A DNA stretch of 64,000 nucleotides from Theristus sp. LFF4_11 (taxonomy: Eukaryota; Nematoda; Chromadorea; Monhysterida; Xyalidae). Where the stretch lies: contig JASANC010002039.1 in the NCBI GenBank assembly GCA_030248135.1, positions 1 to 64,000 of the forward strand, read 5' to 3'. Position 1 is the first letter of the stretch. Every line of letters begins with the position of its first letter. The notes beneath the pieces are model-generated. The model saw nothing but the letters and a program-made list of their open reading frames with translations. It was not told the DNA's origin and ran no database searches. Below are positions 1 to 12,215 of the stretch, in pieces. Both the position numbers and the translations under genes were made by a program.

Positions 1-89
1 AACCTGAGTTTTCCGGGGTTTAGAAGAATGTGTGACCAACGAATTGTGATTTTGGTCCGACCTTCGGGGCTTATGTAAAAGTCAGAATA
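1..89 (-). repeat. Outer flank of foldback/satellite composite, copy 1
   Basis: This stretch is the reverse complement of 33142-33230, with few differences, and of the more diverged 10888-10970. In those two places it lies between the foldback element and the 148-bp satellite array. The matching satellite array would therefore lie just upstream of this window in the opposite orientation; that last point is inference. Confidence 0.75.
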
Positions 90-1112
90 TTATCTAAAAA
101 TGCGGGAGACGCATATAAAAGGAGGAATATGGCCTTGTGTAAGCAGTGAAAGACTTGGCTCGACAACGCTTTTCAAGTCTCTGATGTGGTACACACGGCT
201 ACAAGTACATAAGAGTCATATTTTGCGCCGCGTTTTTTTTTTTTTGAAGCACGCCCCCACCGATTCCGGAAACCCGAAGGTACCAAACTCCGGTGGGATT
301 GGGAATGGATGGCTCACCATCCCGTGGAACCAATACCCCTCGCCATGTGAGGGGGACAGCCTCAAGCCCCGCTCTGTCCTGGGGGCACCAGTGACCTTAG
401 CCCGATTTCGGTTTCGGTGACTGCGGCCGCTATATCCCCGGGAGGGCAGCGAATCCGAAAGTTTTTGTTTTCGTTTTGCTGAAAAGTGTCAAAACTTTGA
501 AGTTATTTTTTAATTGTCCTCTTCGATTAAATCTAAAATCACGCCATGTGCGGAATTCTGTAAATTTTGTGCAAAAACAGAAAAATCAGAGATTGCAAAA
601 CATTGTTGCATGTAGCTTTTTCGTTGTTGTTAACGTACGCACCGCTGTGTACACACCAGCACCAGTGACAAAAAGGAGTTGTCTTCCGTTGATTTTCCAC
701 CTTTTTACCAGTGTCATCTTCAACTAGTGTGGCAGGATAAACCGTCTGTCCCGTGAGTCATTGCCTTTGCCACAGGAGACCTTGCGTTCCGCAATGCTTC
801 TGCGATACAATTTGTCCTGGACAAACCAGTGTCAGCGAGCTAAAGTCTGATTGTTATTTTAGCAGTTTTAGTGGTCGCTAAATGCCCGAAATCCGCAAAT
901 GTGAAAGTTTCATTTTGTCTACAATACAAAGTACGAGGGTTGCCATGTGCAACCGAAATCATAAATAAACGGCGCAAAAATATGGCTCTGGTGTACTTGT
1001 ATCCGTGTGTACCACATCAGAGACTTGAAAAGCGTTGTCGAGCCAAGTCTTTCACTGCTTACACAAGGCCATATTCCTCCTTTTATATGCGTCTCCCGCA
1101 TTTTTAGATAAT
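90..1112. mobile_element. Foldback element, copy 1 (about 1 kb)
   Basis: The two ends are inverted repeats of about 140 bp, one starting TTATCTAAAAATGCGGGAGA at 90 and its complement ending near 1112. Full-length relatives lie at 9862-10887 and 32167-33141, which makes this a dispersed family. The interior has no transposase-like reading frame; the short ORFs in the arms are translations of the inverted repeat. It is probably a non-autonomous DNA element. No clear target duplication is visible. Confidence 0.85.
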
Positions 1113-1545
1113 AATGACATTTACCTAAGCACACAAAGAAGTTTGGAAGAAAATTTGGTTTGAACTTTCAAAAAATTATGCCATAAATCGAATTTTCAGA
1201 GCAAAGTAGAAGAAAAATTTTTCAAATTTTTTTTTAAGTTTGAAAAAAAAATCCAAATTAAAAAAAACGAAGAAAAATTTTTTTTTCAAAGCCCTTAACC
1301 CTAATGCTGACGCTTCTGATTCTGATGGTGCGTTTTTAACGCCGAGGAAAGCGCCAGATTTTTTACAGTGTCACTTTCTAGCTCCATGACTGGCGCTTCA
1401 GTTAATTTTTTCACAAAACTGAGTGGTGTCAAAATTTTTTGGTGTTCCCAAGTTGACCTGACAAAATCTGGTTGAATTATTGAGCAAGTTTTACCAAGAA
1501 GCTTTTACTTTGGATTGTTATTTCTGCCATTCTCTACGGCTGTAG

Positions 1546-2430
1546 GTCGATCCGGTACCGGTCGATCCGGTACGGTCGATCGGGTACCGGTCGATCCGGT
1601 ACCTGGCAATTTTCTAGGGCGGTCGATCCGGTACCAGGTCGATCCGGTACCAATTGAAATTTTCAACTGTTTTACGGGTTTCAGCGTTCAATTCGTTATG
1701 GTTTCGATTTTTCTTTGGTTTCTCTGATTGCTGAAACATTTATGCAGCACGGAAAGACATGAAACCGAACACCTTTCAGCTGTATGGTATTTATTTCATG
1801 TGTTTATGTTCGGATTGACTTTATGCCTGTTGCATGCTGACGATACAGCTGGTGCTTGGTCCCTATTGCGAGTGAAAACCACTGGCGAATCATAATTCGG
1901 GCGCTCAAACTGCCTATTGGGAGCGGGGGAAAACCAAAAGCAAAGCAGAGGCAAGGGGAAAGCTTGAAAAAGTCGTCAGACCTGACTCTGACATGGACTA
2001 AAACGAACCATTTTCTGAACCATTTTCCAGAAGAATAAAGCTCCAACACGGTGAAAATTTGCAAACTTGTCAGCTCAGCAAGAGAAGGAGAACACGAAAA
2101 CGCAAAATAAAAATATGAAGACTGATTTGGTTCTTTTTTGGAGTTGAGGAAAAATGTCTGTTGTTTTTATTTTCATATTTCCCGCGAAAAACCTGTGGTA
2201 TAAATGTTTCAGACATCAGAGCAATTGAGAGAAACGAAGAAAAATGGAAAACAAATCAGAAACAAATCGAATTGAATGCTAAAACAGCTGAAAATTCAAC
2301 TGGTACCGGATCGACCGAGTACCGGATCGACCAGGTACCGGATTGACCGCCCCAGAATATTTGCTGGTACCGGATCGACCGGTACCGGATCGACCGTACC
2401 GGATCGACCGGTACCGGATCGACCGCATGC
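1546..2430. mobile_element. Foldback with arms of tandem GGTCGATCCGGTACC units
   Basis: The left arm (1546-1745) starts with about six copies of GGTCGATCCGGTACC or truncated forms, followed by about 70 bp of unique arm. The right arm (2195-2430) is the reverse complement, again ending in about seven GGTACCGGATCGACC units. Because GGTACC is itself palindromic, each unit pairs both within its own arm and with the other arm. The central part (about 1746-2194) is non-repetitive and has no convincing gene. Confidence 0.85.
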
Positions 2431-2529
2431 CTTCTCTACAATGAACAGTCGAACTTGTCTGAAACGAACGTGGTGGCTGAAACTCGCTGAATTCACTTAA
2501 TAAAAGCTAACGAATGACACACGGCTTTT

Positions 2530-2775
2530 TAAGGGAGAACCTAAACCATCCGGCACGTAACGTCACGTCATCTTTTATGCGTCCGTATCTGTCTGAAGAG
2601 GCATAAACGAACACTTGTTCTAAAGCCAACCGGCACGTCACGTCTTTGTTTATGCATCTGTATTTGTGTGAACGTCGACGCACGTCGACGTACGGGGGCA
2701 CAAACGAACGCAAGTTTTAAAACCCGACGTTGGTGACTGACGTGACGTGCCCGATTGCTCTTTTTTTGCTGCATA
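2530..2775. repeat. CACGTCACG-type repeat cluster
   Basis: The segment holds several copies of a CCGGCACGTCACGTC motif and its inverse (ACGTGACGTGCC) separated by about 80-100 bp. The same motif and flanks, including TTGCT followed by T-rich sequence, recur at 14957-15100, so this is a small inverted-repeat element with several partial copies. No gene is visible. Confidence 0.6.
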
Positions 2776-3557
2776 AACCAAGTTCGACTTGGTGGTGAAT
2801 CAGTTTAGGTCGAAAAACGAAACTACGATGCTTCATTATTTCATTCAAGGGTTAACTTGTGTGGCGCTATTGAACTATTGAGCTTTTACACAACTAACTG
2901 GCCCCTTGGATAGGATCAAAATATAACACAAATGTAAAAGCACACTCACTCTTGAAGAACCGAGGAATTCAGCATCAGCAAGGAGAAGTCAATCATCGAC
3001 ACAACGCAATTATCAGTCAGTCTCAGATCAATATTCGTGGATCGATAATATATTATTGACATTTTGATTGAAAAAAACGAGCGTTAAATTGGCAGGATCC
3101 GTAAATCATAATGTCACTGCTCAATCCAACGCTCATTCTTCAAATCATCATTGACTGATTGCAAATGTAAACGAAATTCGATCAGTTGATAGGATTGACG
3201 TCGTTCTTGTTGTTCAGAGAAATCTTTTCAATGTCGTTTCAATCATTCCAATTTCGTTGTCGTTCTCGCAAATGAACAACCTGCATCCGAGTGAGTCAAT
3301 CGCGCTAGCCAAAAAACAAAGTCCATCGTCGTTGTTCCGCTCACGCATTCAAAAACGTTCATTCTGGTTCTACTACAACGGATTCATTCTTGAAATCTTA
3401 CAGAAGAACAAACCAGTAAAAACGGAATCAAAAACACAAAGCAAAATCTCTTTTTCGTTTCTTCTTTTGATTTCTTTCTATTGATTAGCATTTGTCTGCT
3501 TCCTTTCAAAAAACGTTACTCGACATTCTCCCACATTTTAAGGATGTAGGCTGACCG

Positions 3558-3907
3558 TTGGGGGGGGGGGGGGGTGGGTTATTGAGCGAGACCGAAAATT
3601 CTAGGGGGGGGGGGTCGGATTAAAAGTTGTTGAATAAAAGTGCTAGAAACCACAGCATCCAGTCAAGGCCTCTCTCTAGTCATACATTTTGCTTTGATTT
3701 TCGTTCGGGTCGGGACATCTGAAAGCTACACGAAGTTGGGGGGGGGGTGGGTTCTTGAGCGAAACCGAAAATTCTAGGGGGGGGGGTCGGATTAAAAGTT
3801 GTTGAATAAAAGTGCTAGAAACCACAGCATCCAGTCAAGGCCTCTCTCTAGTCATACATTTTGCTTTGATTTTCGTTCGGGTCGGGACATCTGAAAGCTA
3901 CACGAAC
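3558..3907 (+). repeat. Tandem duplication, period 173 bp, starting with G-runs
   Basis: Two head-to-tail copies are nearly identical. Each begins with a G-run and GTGGGTT, continues through a second G-run before TCGGATTAAAAG, and ends at GAAAGCTACACGAA. The copies differ mainly in G-run length, as expected from slippage. Confidence 0.9.
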
Positions 3908-4109
3908 GAGACACGCTGCACGGGTGAGACTTGATATTGAAGTACAGTATTGAAAACATTGACGTACAAAGTGGTAAATGTATAACAAAGTGGTACGTAT
4001 ACAAAAAACATACAATATATATTGAGATACAAACATGCATATAATATAGATACCTACAAATGAGAGAAATATAGAGATATACAAGAGAAAATGTCTCCAT
4101 CGAAAGTCA

Positions 4110-4800
4110 AAATCAAAGGGGGGGGGGTGGTCAGACGGTCAGGATTTGTGGGGGGGGGGGGGGGCTTGGAAGCATAGTTGTTCTAGGGGGGGGGCCTGGG
4201 GGGGCCGGCCCCCCCCCAAAAAAAATTTCCAATCTATCTCTATCAAACAGGTTTTTTCGGCTCAGCTATTATCTATCTAAAACATTTTCTCAGCCAGCTA
4301 TCTATCTGAAAATTTTTGTCTTCGAAAACATAAAATGAGTCAATTTTTGACCAAAATTGACCATTTTTGCTCGTAATTCTTGAAAATTTCGCTAATTTTA
4401 GGTAAAATACGCGTTTATACTTGATTTTTAGTGTATTTTAGCATTATTTTGCTGTTTTTATAGCTTTTTAGCGTTTTAGCTATCTATCTATCAAATTTCA
4501 AAATTTTGACCGGCCCCCCCCCCAAAGTCACATGGCCCCCCCCGCGGCCCCCCCCAAAATTTTCCAGCTATCTATCTATCTAGAAAATTTGCTCCAGCTA
4601 TCTATATCGGCCCCCCCAACCCCTCGGCTCTGGAACAACTATGTTTGGAAGGTCGAAATCTGGGAGGGGGGGGGGTCTGCTGGCCCCCCCAAATTCGAGA
4701 GGGGGGGGGGGGTATTTTGACCAAAATTTGGGGGGGGTTTGCCCGGGTGGGTGGGTGTCGACTTGGTTGGGGGGGGGTACCCCCCCCTAGGGTTAGGGGC
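4110..4800. repeat. G/C-tract inverted repeat with TATC microsatellites
   Basis: Runs of 7-15 G or C alternate through this stretch. GCATAGTTGTTCTAG near 4172 pairs with CTGGAACAACTATG near 4629 to form a stem. The loop carries CTATCTATC tracts (4226-4310 and 4485-4605). Such G-runs can form G-quadruplexes. Reading frames here are glycine/proline artefacts. Confidence 0.8.
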
Positions 4801-5003
4801 TTTGAAAAAAAAAAATTTTTAATTTTTTTTTCGTTTTTTTTTTTTAAAAAATTTGGATTTTTTTTTTCAAACTTGAAAAAAAATTTGAAATTTTTTTCTT
4901 CTACTTTGCTCTGAAAATTCGATTTATGGCATAATTTTTTGAAAGTTCAAACCAAATTTTCTTCCCAACTTCTTTGTGTGCTTAGGTAAATGTCATTATT
5001 TGG

Positions 5004-5759
5004 TCATTTTGACCGACGTACTCCATGTTTTTCGATTTGGATGACTTCTAGAGTCAATTTTTAGCGTTGAAATGACTTAACTGAATTGAAATATCGTTTC
5101 AGAAATCGTTTTCTTGCAACTTAGAACATGTTTTTCAGTCGGTAGGCCATGAGATGAACATGATATCTTGTTGATTGGCGTATGTTATAGGTCTACAATG
5201 GAGTTGTGCGATATATTGTTAAACAATTTGAGCGGAGATGTTGGTTAATACGACATCACACGACCGTTTTTCAGATACCCGATAACATGGCCACATGTTA
5301 AAACTTGCGTGCTGAGCTAAACTAACGTGTTAAACTTGCGTCTGTCAGTTGCCCGCAACGTGATCGCGAAATCATGGTACGTGTTTTCGATACGATGATT
5401 TGAAGAGTGGGCTCTCGCCATGTGGCAGATAGCATAGCTGGTTGAACCTGAAAGTAAGTGTCTTGGGGGGGGGGGGCGACCGGGTCGACAGGGGTTGCCG
5501 ACTTAGCTACAGCAAACAGGAATTTTTGAACACAGTCAAATTTTGGTAATTTTCTAAAGAGGAACCACTAAGAACGGTTCAATATTCAAGTACACGTGAA
5601 AAATTGCCCTGTTTTACTGTTGAAAATGCAACTTTCCCTCTATGAAATGGACATAATTTCAATAAAACACGATTTTCGCTCTTATAGTTTCCCGGATCGT
5701 TCTGAAAATAGTCTAGATGAACTCAGCTCGACGAGACGCTTCGAACGAACCTAACTTGT
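5004..5759. other. No gene recognised
   Basis: Ordinary-composition sequence with short unsupported reading frames and a G-run at about 5464-5477. I see no splice-consistent coding pattern. Confidence 0.5.
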
Positions 5760-6347
5760 AAAAAAAAAATTTTTTAAAAAATTTTTTTTTTTTAATTTAA
5801 AAAAAAATCCGGATTTTTTTTTTCCTAACCCTACCCCCCCCCCCACCCCCCCCCATCTCGACCCCTGGGTAATATCAAAGAAAATTTTTGTTGAACTTTC
5901 GAAAAATTGTGCCAAAATTGAGGTTTTCAGAGCATATTAGAGAAAAATTTTTCGAATTTTTTTTTTTAAATCGGCATTTTTGTTTTTTTTAATCATTTTT
6001 TTTAAATTTTGATTTTTGTTTAACAACTCTAGATTTAGCACAACTTTGATTTTTGAAATTTTTTTTTAAATTTTCTTTTGAAAAAAACAAAAATGACGAT
6101 TTTTGTTTTTTTAACAACCCTAGTATGGTGCCGTGGGGGGGGGGGGGTGCCGACCAAAAAGTGAGGGGAAGGGGGGGTCCAAACTATGGTAACGTGGGAC
6201 CACCCATGGGGGGGTGCATTTTTTCAAAATTTTCTATGGGGGTCCACCCCCCACCCCCCATGATATTTTTTCGCTTAAATTTTGAAGGAAAAACGCTAAA
6301 TTTTGCTGCAAAATCTTTGAAATTACAATGAAGATGGTCAAGAACCA
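5760..6347 (+). repeat. A/T-rich and G/C-tract repeat, partner of 22945-23165
   Basis: Poly-A/T blocks are followed by G- and C-runs. The part from about 6125 to 6345 is the reverse complement of 22945-23165, including GGTGCCGACCAAAAAGTGAG and the ATTTTGAAGGAAAAACGC block. A shorter fragment of the same block lies at 23685-23760. It is a dispersed G/C-tract repeat without a gene. Confidence 0.8.
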
Positions 6348-8104
6348 AATGAATTAGTTTAGTGAGAAAAATTCTGATTAGTTGTTTCTCAAGTTCTTGC
6401 ACAAATCTGCCGTCAGAATACGTTAAGTTTTTGATTTCAATTTGCGCTCAGCCATGAAACATTTTCTCTATCTCTGCGTGCAAACGCATATTGGGACACG
6501 TTTAATAAGAAAGATAATATTGTGAAAAAATCGGTTAAAAATCTAGCACAAATTTTGTGTCAATATTCGGGTGGTGCCGAGCCAATACTCCTTGTAGGCC
6601 CTCTTGCCTGCAAAGCGAGACCACTACCGCTGCGCTATTGACGATGAGAGTGAAACGGCGTTAACAAAACAGGTGTACCGTAATTAGGGCAAGAATGCAG
6701 TTCGTTGCAAGATCAGCAATGATACGTGCGCTGCGTCGCGGCCATCTCTGATTGGATGCACATTGAAGAAAAAAATTGTTTCAATGTTTCAGCGAGGCGA
6801 AACCAGGAGGGTTTGAAAAAAGTGAAAATCCCGATTTTTTTAAATTAAAAACAACAATTAAATCTTAAATCTTAAATCTTTTGAAACTTTTTTAATTAAA
6901 AAAATCCAAAATGCCTGAGGAAAATCGGCCGGTGGTACGATTGACAAAAATAAGTGCATTCGAAATAAATGCGAACCGCGTTGACGCGCTGAGTTCGAAT
7001 ATTGCACTGTGTTCCATGGTGCTTCTTCGAGACGACGGCTGCCCTTTTCTAAAATCCGTTTCAGATAAAACACGCTCGTTGTCGGACATTGCTAAAACGG
7101 ACCTGATTCAAATCTAAGTCCTTGAGCCTAATCCTAAGCCTCCTAGCCTAAGCCAAGCCTTTTCAGAAAGTTTGATGTCAGAATAACTGCGTTTTGAACA
7201 AGTTTTTGTGTTCCGGGTGCTCTGCTGATTTGATTGAGCCATGGATTGCCAAAATCGGCCAAGGAAATCGTGATCTGGACGACACTACGTGTTCGCTGTT
7301 TGTGCTTCACGACATGTGTTTAGTGCGCCGATCTGTCACGCGACTCTGCCGGCGCTGTGCTCAACCGATTTCAAGGATCGACGGCTCAGTCAATGATTTT
7401 TGTAGAATAAAAAAGGATAGGAAGACAAAATAAACATAAAATAACATATCACAATCACGTACGCAGTGAATGATTTTGGTGCGGTCTTTTGGCACGTGCG
7501 GTATTTTGGTTTGATAGCATCTACGGTCTTTTGGTCACAAAAAATCTCAAATGTGCGGTCTTTTGGCACGTGCGGTCTTTTGTCCGCAAGCCCACCGTGA
7601 GGGGGTGCGATCCCGTGTTTTCTCGCGGAGGGGGGGGGGTGAGAGGAGTCTAGTACCCGTGTCGAGGTAAAGGGGGGGGTGGTACACGGGTATCTGCCCG
7701 TACACGGGCAGGATTTTCGGTTGAGGGGGGGGGGTGGACCCTCCCCCACCCCACACACCCCCCGCACTTTCGCTACTGCTCGGGAATGGTTTTCCAGCTT
7801 CAGAATATTTCTCTGAATTTTGACAAACCCACAAATGAACTGAGCAAGAAAAGCTGAATAAAACCTGTTCTCATGTCGTTTTTTTGCGAACAATAATCAT
7901 CGGTGTTCTGGCCACCAACAGGCAACAGAACGCAATAACAGCGGATTCCGCGACTGAAAATTTGGATTTGTTTCGACGACTGAAAATTCAGATATTCTAT
8001 TATCTTTTCGTGAGAAGGAGGCGCTGTAATGGTGAATGATGTGTGGAAAAACCGCACAGCTGAAAAGCTGTTTCGCACCCGAACGTTGTTCAAATATGAA
8101 ATAA
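6348..8104 (+). repeat. 1.76-kb tandem unit, copy 1
   Basis: Begins AATGAATTAGTTTAGTGAG. It is followed directly by a second copy with a period of about 1757 bp. The unit includes a tRNA-Ala-like segment, a short GCCTAA-like tract near 7120-7155, two small reading frames (6911-7117 and 7194-7433) and several copies of TGCGGTCTTTTGGCACG. The second small frame (79 codons, Cys-rich) stays open in both copies, whereas the first has a stop in copy 2. I do not recognise either frame and do not call them genes. Confidence 0.9.
6571..6643 (-). repeat. tRNA-Ala-like segment (SINE head or tRNA pseudogene)
   Basis: On the minus strand the segment has a consensus-like A box (TAGCGCAGCGG) followed by CGCTTTGCAGGC, which resembles a tRNA-Ala anticodon arm, and a degenerate B box (GGCTCGGCACC). 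The arms do not fold into a full tRNA, so a functional tRNA is unlikely. Confidence 0.5.
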
Positions 8105-9861
8105 AATGAATTAGTTTAGTGAGAAAAATTCTGATTAGTTGTTTCTCAAGTTCTTGCACAAATCTGCCGTCAGAAAACGTTAAGTTTTTTTATTTCAATT
8201 TGCCGCTCAGCTATGAAACATTTTCTCTATCTCTGCGTGCAAACGCATATTGGGACACGTTTAATAAGAAAGATAATATTGTGAAAAAATCGGTTAAAAA
8301 TCTAGCACAAATTTTGTGTCAATATTCGGGTGGTGCCGAGCCAATACTCCTTGCAGACCCCCTTGCCTGCAAAGCGAGCCCACTACCGCTGCGCTATTGA
8401 CGATGAGAGTGAAACGGCGTTAACAAAACAGGTGTACCGTAATTAGGGCAAGAATGCAGTTCGTTGCAAGATCAGCAATGATACGTGCGCTGCGTCGCGG
8501 CCATCTCTGATTGGATGCACATTGAAGAAAAAAATTGTTTCAATGTTTCGGCGAGGCGAAACCAGGAGGATTTGAAAAAAGTGAAAATCCCAAATTTTTT
8601 AAATTAAAAAAACAATTAAATCTTAAATCTTAAATCTTTTAAAACTTTTTCAATTAAAAAAATCCAAAATGCCTGAGGAAAATCGGCCGGTGGTACGATT
8701 GACAAAAATAAGTGCATTCGAAATAAATGCGAACCGCGTTGACGCGCTGAGTTCGAATATTGCACTGTGTTCCATGGTGCTTCTTCGAGACGACGGCTGC
8801 CCTTTTCTAAAATCCGCTTCAGATAAAACACGCTAGTTGTCGGACATTGCTAAAACGGACCTGATTTAAATCTTAGTCCTTAAGCCTAATCCTAAGCCTC
8901 CTAGCCTAAGCCAAACCTTTTCAGGAAGTTTGATGTCAGAACAATTGCGTTTTGAACAAGTTTTTGTGTTCCGGGTGCTCTGCTGATTTGATTGAGCCAT
9001 GGATTGCCAAAATCGGCCAAGGAAATCGTGATCTGGACGACACTACGTGTTCGCTGTTTGTGCTTCACGACATGTGTTTTGTGCGCCGATCTGTCACGCG
9101 ACTCTGCCGGCGCTGTGCTCAACCGATTTCAAGGATCGACGGCTCAGTCAATGATTTTTGTAGAATAAAAAAGGATAGGAAGACAAAATAAACATAAAAT
9201 AACATATTACACAATCACGTACGCAGTGAATGATTTTGGTGCGGTCTTTTGGCACATGCGGTATTTTGGTTTGATAGCATCTGCGGTCTTTTGGTCACAA
9301 AAAATCTCAAATGTGCGGTCTTTTGGCACGTGCGGTCTTTTGTCCGCAAGCCCACCGTGAGGGGGTGCGATCCCGTGTTTTCTCGCGGAGGGGGGTGAGT
9401 CTAGTACCCGTGTCGAGGTAAAAGGGGGGGTGGTACACGGGTATCTGCCCGTGCACGGCAGGATTTTTGGCTGAGGGGGGGGGGGGTGGACCCTCCCCCA
9501 CCCCACACCCCCTCCCCCTCCCCGCACTTTCGCTACTGCTCGGAAATGGTTTTCCAGCTTCAGAATATTTCTCAGGATTTTGACAAACACACAAATGAAC
9601 TGAGCAAGAAAAGCTGAATAAAACCTGTTCTCATGTCGTTTTTTTTGCGAACAATAATCATCGGTGTTCTGGCCACCAACAGGCAACAGAACGCAATAAC
9701 AGCGGATTCCGCGACTGAAAATTTGGATTTGTTTCGACGACTGAAAATTCAGATATTCTATTATCTTTTCCTGCGAAGGAGGCGGAGTAATGGTGAATGA
9801 TGTGTGGAAAAACCGCACAGCTGAAAACTGTTTCGCACCCGAACGTTGTTCAAATATGAAA
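8105..9861 (+). repeat. 1.76-kb tandem unit, copy 2
   Basis: Near-identical to 6348-8104, with small indels in the G-runs around 9390 and 9475. Copy 2 is cut at its right end by, or joined to, foldback copy 2 at 9862, immediately after CAAATATGAA. The tRNA-Ala-like segment recurs on the minus strand at 8331-8401. Confidence 0.9.
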
Positions 9862-10887
9862 TTATCTAAAAATGCGGGAGACGCATATAAAAGGAGGAAT
9901 ATGGCTTTGTGTAAGCAGTGAGAGACTTGGCTCGACAACTCTTTTCAAGTATCTGATGTGGTACACACGGGTACAAGTACATAAGAGTCATATTTTTGCG
10001 CCGCGTTTGTTTGTTTGTTTGTTTTTATTTGAAGCACGCCCCCCCCCCCACCGATTCCGGAAACCCGAAGGTACCAAACTCCGGTGGGATTGGGGAATGG
10101 ACGGCTCACCATTCCGTGGAACCAATACCCTCGCCACGTGAGGGGGATAGTTTCTAAGCCCCGCTCTGTCCTGGGGACACCAGTGATCTTAGCCCGATTT
10201 CGGTTTCGGTGCCTGCGGGGTCGCTATATCCCCGGAGGGCAGAGAATCCGAAAGTTTTCGTTTTCGTTTTGCTGAAAAGCGTAAAAACTTTAAAGTTATT
10301 TTTTAATTGTCCTCTTCAATTTAATCTAAAATCACGCCATGTGCGAAATTCTGTAAATTCTGTGCAAAAACAGAAAAATCAGAGATTGCAAAACATTGTT
10401 GCATGTAGCTTTTTCGATGTTGTTAACGTACGCACCGCTGTGTACACACCAGCACCAGTGACAAAAAGGAGTTGTCTTCCGTTGATTTTCACCTTTTTTA
10501 AACGTAAACTCGTGTGGCAGGAAAAACTGTCTGTCCCGTGAGTCATTGCCTTTGCCACAAGAGACCTTGCGTTCCGCATGCTTCTGCGATACAATTTGTC
10601 CTGGACAAACCAGTGCCAGCGAGCTACCTGATTGTTATTTTAGTAGTTTTAGTAGTCGCTAAATGCTCGAAATCCGCAAATGTGAAAGTTTCATTTGTCT
10701 ACAAAGTACGAGGGTTGCCATGTGCAACCGAAATAATGAATAAACGGCGCAAAAATATGGCTCTTATGTACTTGTACCCGTGTGTACCACATCAGATACT
10801 TGAAAAGAGTTGTCGAGCCAAGTCTCTCACTGCTTACACAAAGCCATATTCCTCCTTTTATATGCGTCTCCCGCATTTTTAGATAAT
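9862..10887. mobile_element. Foldback element, copy 2
   Basis: Same terminal inverted repeats and interior as 90-1112. The two interiors share most of their sequence, with small indels in homopolymers. It is followed on the right by the same roughly 85-bp flank and a 148-bp satellite array. Confidence 0.85.
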
Positions 10888-10971
10888 ATTCTGACTTTTA
10901 AATAAGTCCCGAAGGTTGAACCAAATTCACAATTCGTTAGTGACACATTCTTTTGAACAAACAAAACATTT
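10888..10971 (+). repeat. Flank between foldback copy 2 and the satellite array
   Basis: Diverged copy of 33142-33230 and of the reverse complement of 1-89 (ATTCTGACTTTTA, then a region with ACAATTCGTTAGTGACACAT). Confidence 0.65.
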
Positions 10972-12215
10972 CTTGTTTTCATTTCGCCGATTCGCCCTAA
11001 ATCGCCACGATCCAATAACTAAAGTTGCTCACATAAAAAACTAACCCAAAATTCGTGAGTAGCGCATTGAATTACCCTGGAAAACACCCTTTTCTTGTTT
11101 TTTGTTTCTGGACCTATTTCGCCAATTTCAACGGCCGATTTGCCCGAAATCGTCACGATTCAGTATCTAGAGTTGCTCACATAAAAAAACTAACCCAAAA
11201 TCCGTGATTAGCGCTTTGAATTACCCTGGAAAACACCCTTTTCTCGTTTTTCGTTTCTGGACCGATTTCGCCAATTTCCACGGCCGATTCGCCCGAAATC
11301 GTACGATTCAGTATCTAGAGTTGCTCACATAAGAAATCTAACCCAAAATCCGTAATCAGTGCATTGAATTACTCTGGAAAACACAGTTTTCTTGTTTTTC
11401 ATTTCTGGACCAATTTCGCCAATTTCCACGGCCGATTCGCCGAAATCGTCACGATTCAGTATCTAGAGTTGCTCATATAAAAAAAACTAACGCACAATCC
11501 GTAATCAACGTATTGAATTACTATGGAAAACACCATTTTTTTGTTTCTCAGTTCTAGATCGATTTCGCCAATTTCCACGACCGATTCGCCCGAAACCGTC
11601 ACGATTCAGTATCTAGAGTTGCTCACATAAAAAACTAACCCAAAATCCGTGATCAGAGCATTGAATTACCCTGGAAAACACCCTTTTCTTGTTTTTCGTT
11701 TCTGGACCGATTTCGCCAATTTCCACGGCCGATTCGCCCGAAATCGTCACGATTCAGCATCTAGAGTTGCTCATGTAGAAAAACTAGCCCAAAATCCGTG
11801 ATCAGCGCATTGAATTACCCTGGAAAACACCCTTTTCTTGTTTTTCGTTTTTGGACCGATTTCGCCAATTTCCACGGCCGATTCGCCCGAAATCGTCACG
11901 ATTCAATATCTACAGTTGCTTACATAAGAAAACTAACCCCAAATTCGTGATCAGTGCATTGAATTACCCTGGAAAACACCCTTATCTTGTTTATCGTTTT
12001 TGGACCGATTTCGCCAATTTCCACGGCCGATTCGCCCGAAATCGTCACGATTCGGCATCTAGAGTTGCTCATGTAAGAAAACTAACCCCAAATTCGTGAT
12101 CAGCGCATTGAATTACCCTGGAAAACACTCTTTTCTTTTTTTTTCGTTTTTGGACCGATTTCGCCAATTTCGACGGCCGATTCACCCGAAATCGTCACGA
12201 TTTTAGTCATTTAGC
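10972..12215 (+). repeat. 148-bp tandem repeat (satellite-like) array 1
   Basis: There are about eight head-to-tail units with a period of 147-149 bp, judged from successive GTTGCTCACATAA starts at 11024, 11173 and 11320. Each unit holds GCATTGAATTACCCTGG, TTCTTGTTTTTCGTTTCTGG and GATTTCGCCAATTTCCACGG, then CGCCCGAAATCGTCACGATT. GATTTCG and CGAAATC can pair within a unit. The same satellite occurs at 33240-34660 and 36886-37096. Confidence 0.92.

Larger units (their letters stand above)
1113..5003. mobile_element. Outer inverted-repeat element of about 3.9 kb containing other repeats
   Basis: The left arm (about 1113-1303) begins GACATTTACCTAAGCACACA and runs through an A/T-rich stretch to AAAGCCCTTAACCCTAA. 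The right arm (about 4786-5003) is its reverse complement and ends TGCTTAGGTAAATGTC. The element encloses the 1546-2430 foldback, a 173-bp tandem duplication and G/C-tract repeats. A similar A/T-rich arm-like segment recurs at 5875-5975. It has no coding capacity that I can support. The stretch 2776-3540 inside it holds nothing I recognise. Confidence 0.75.

Noticed and set aside
6911..7433. Two small frames in the 1.76-kb unit
   Set aside because: The first is interrupted in the other copy. The second is kept but short and unrecognised, so it is only mentioned under the repeat.
7390..9938. Frames of up to 243 codons over the 1.76-kb units
   Set aside because: Minus-strand frames over G-runs and repeat sequence. 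They differ between the two copies through indels and carry no known domain.
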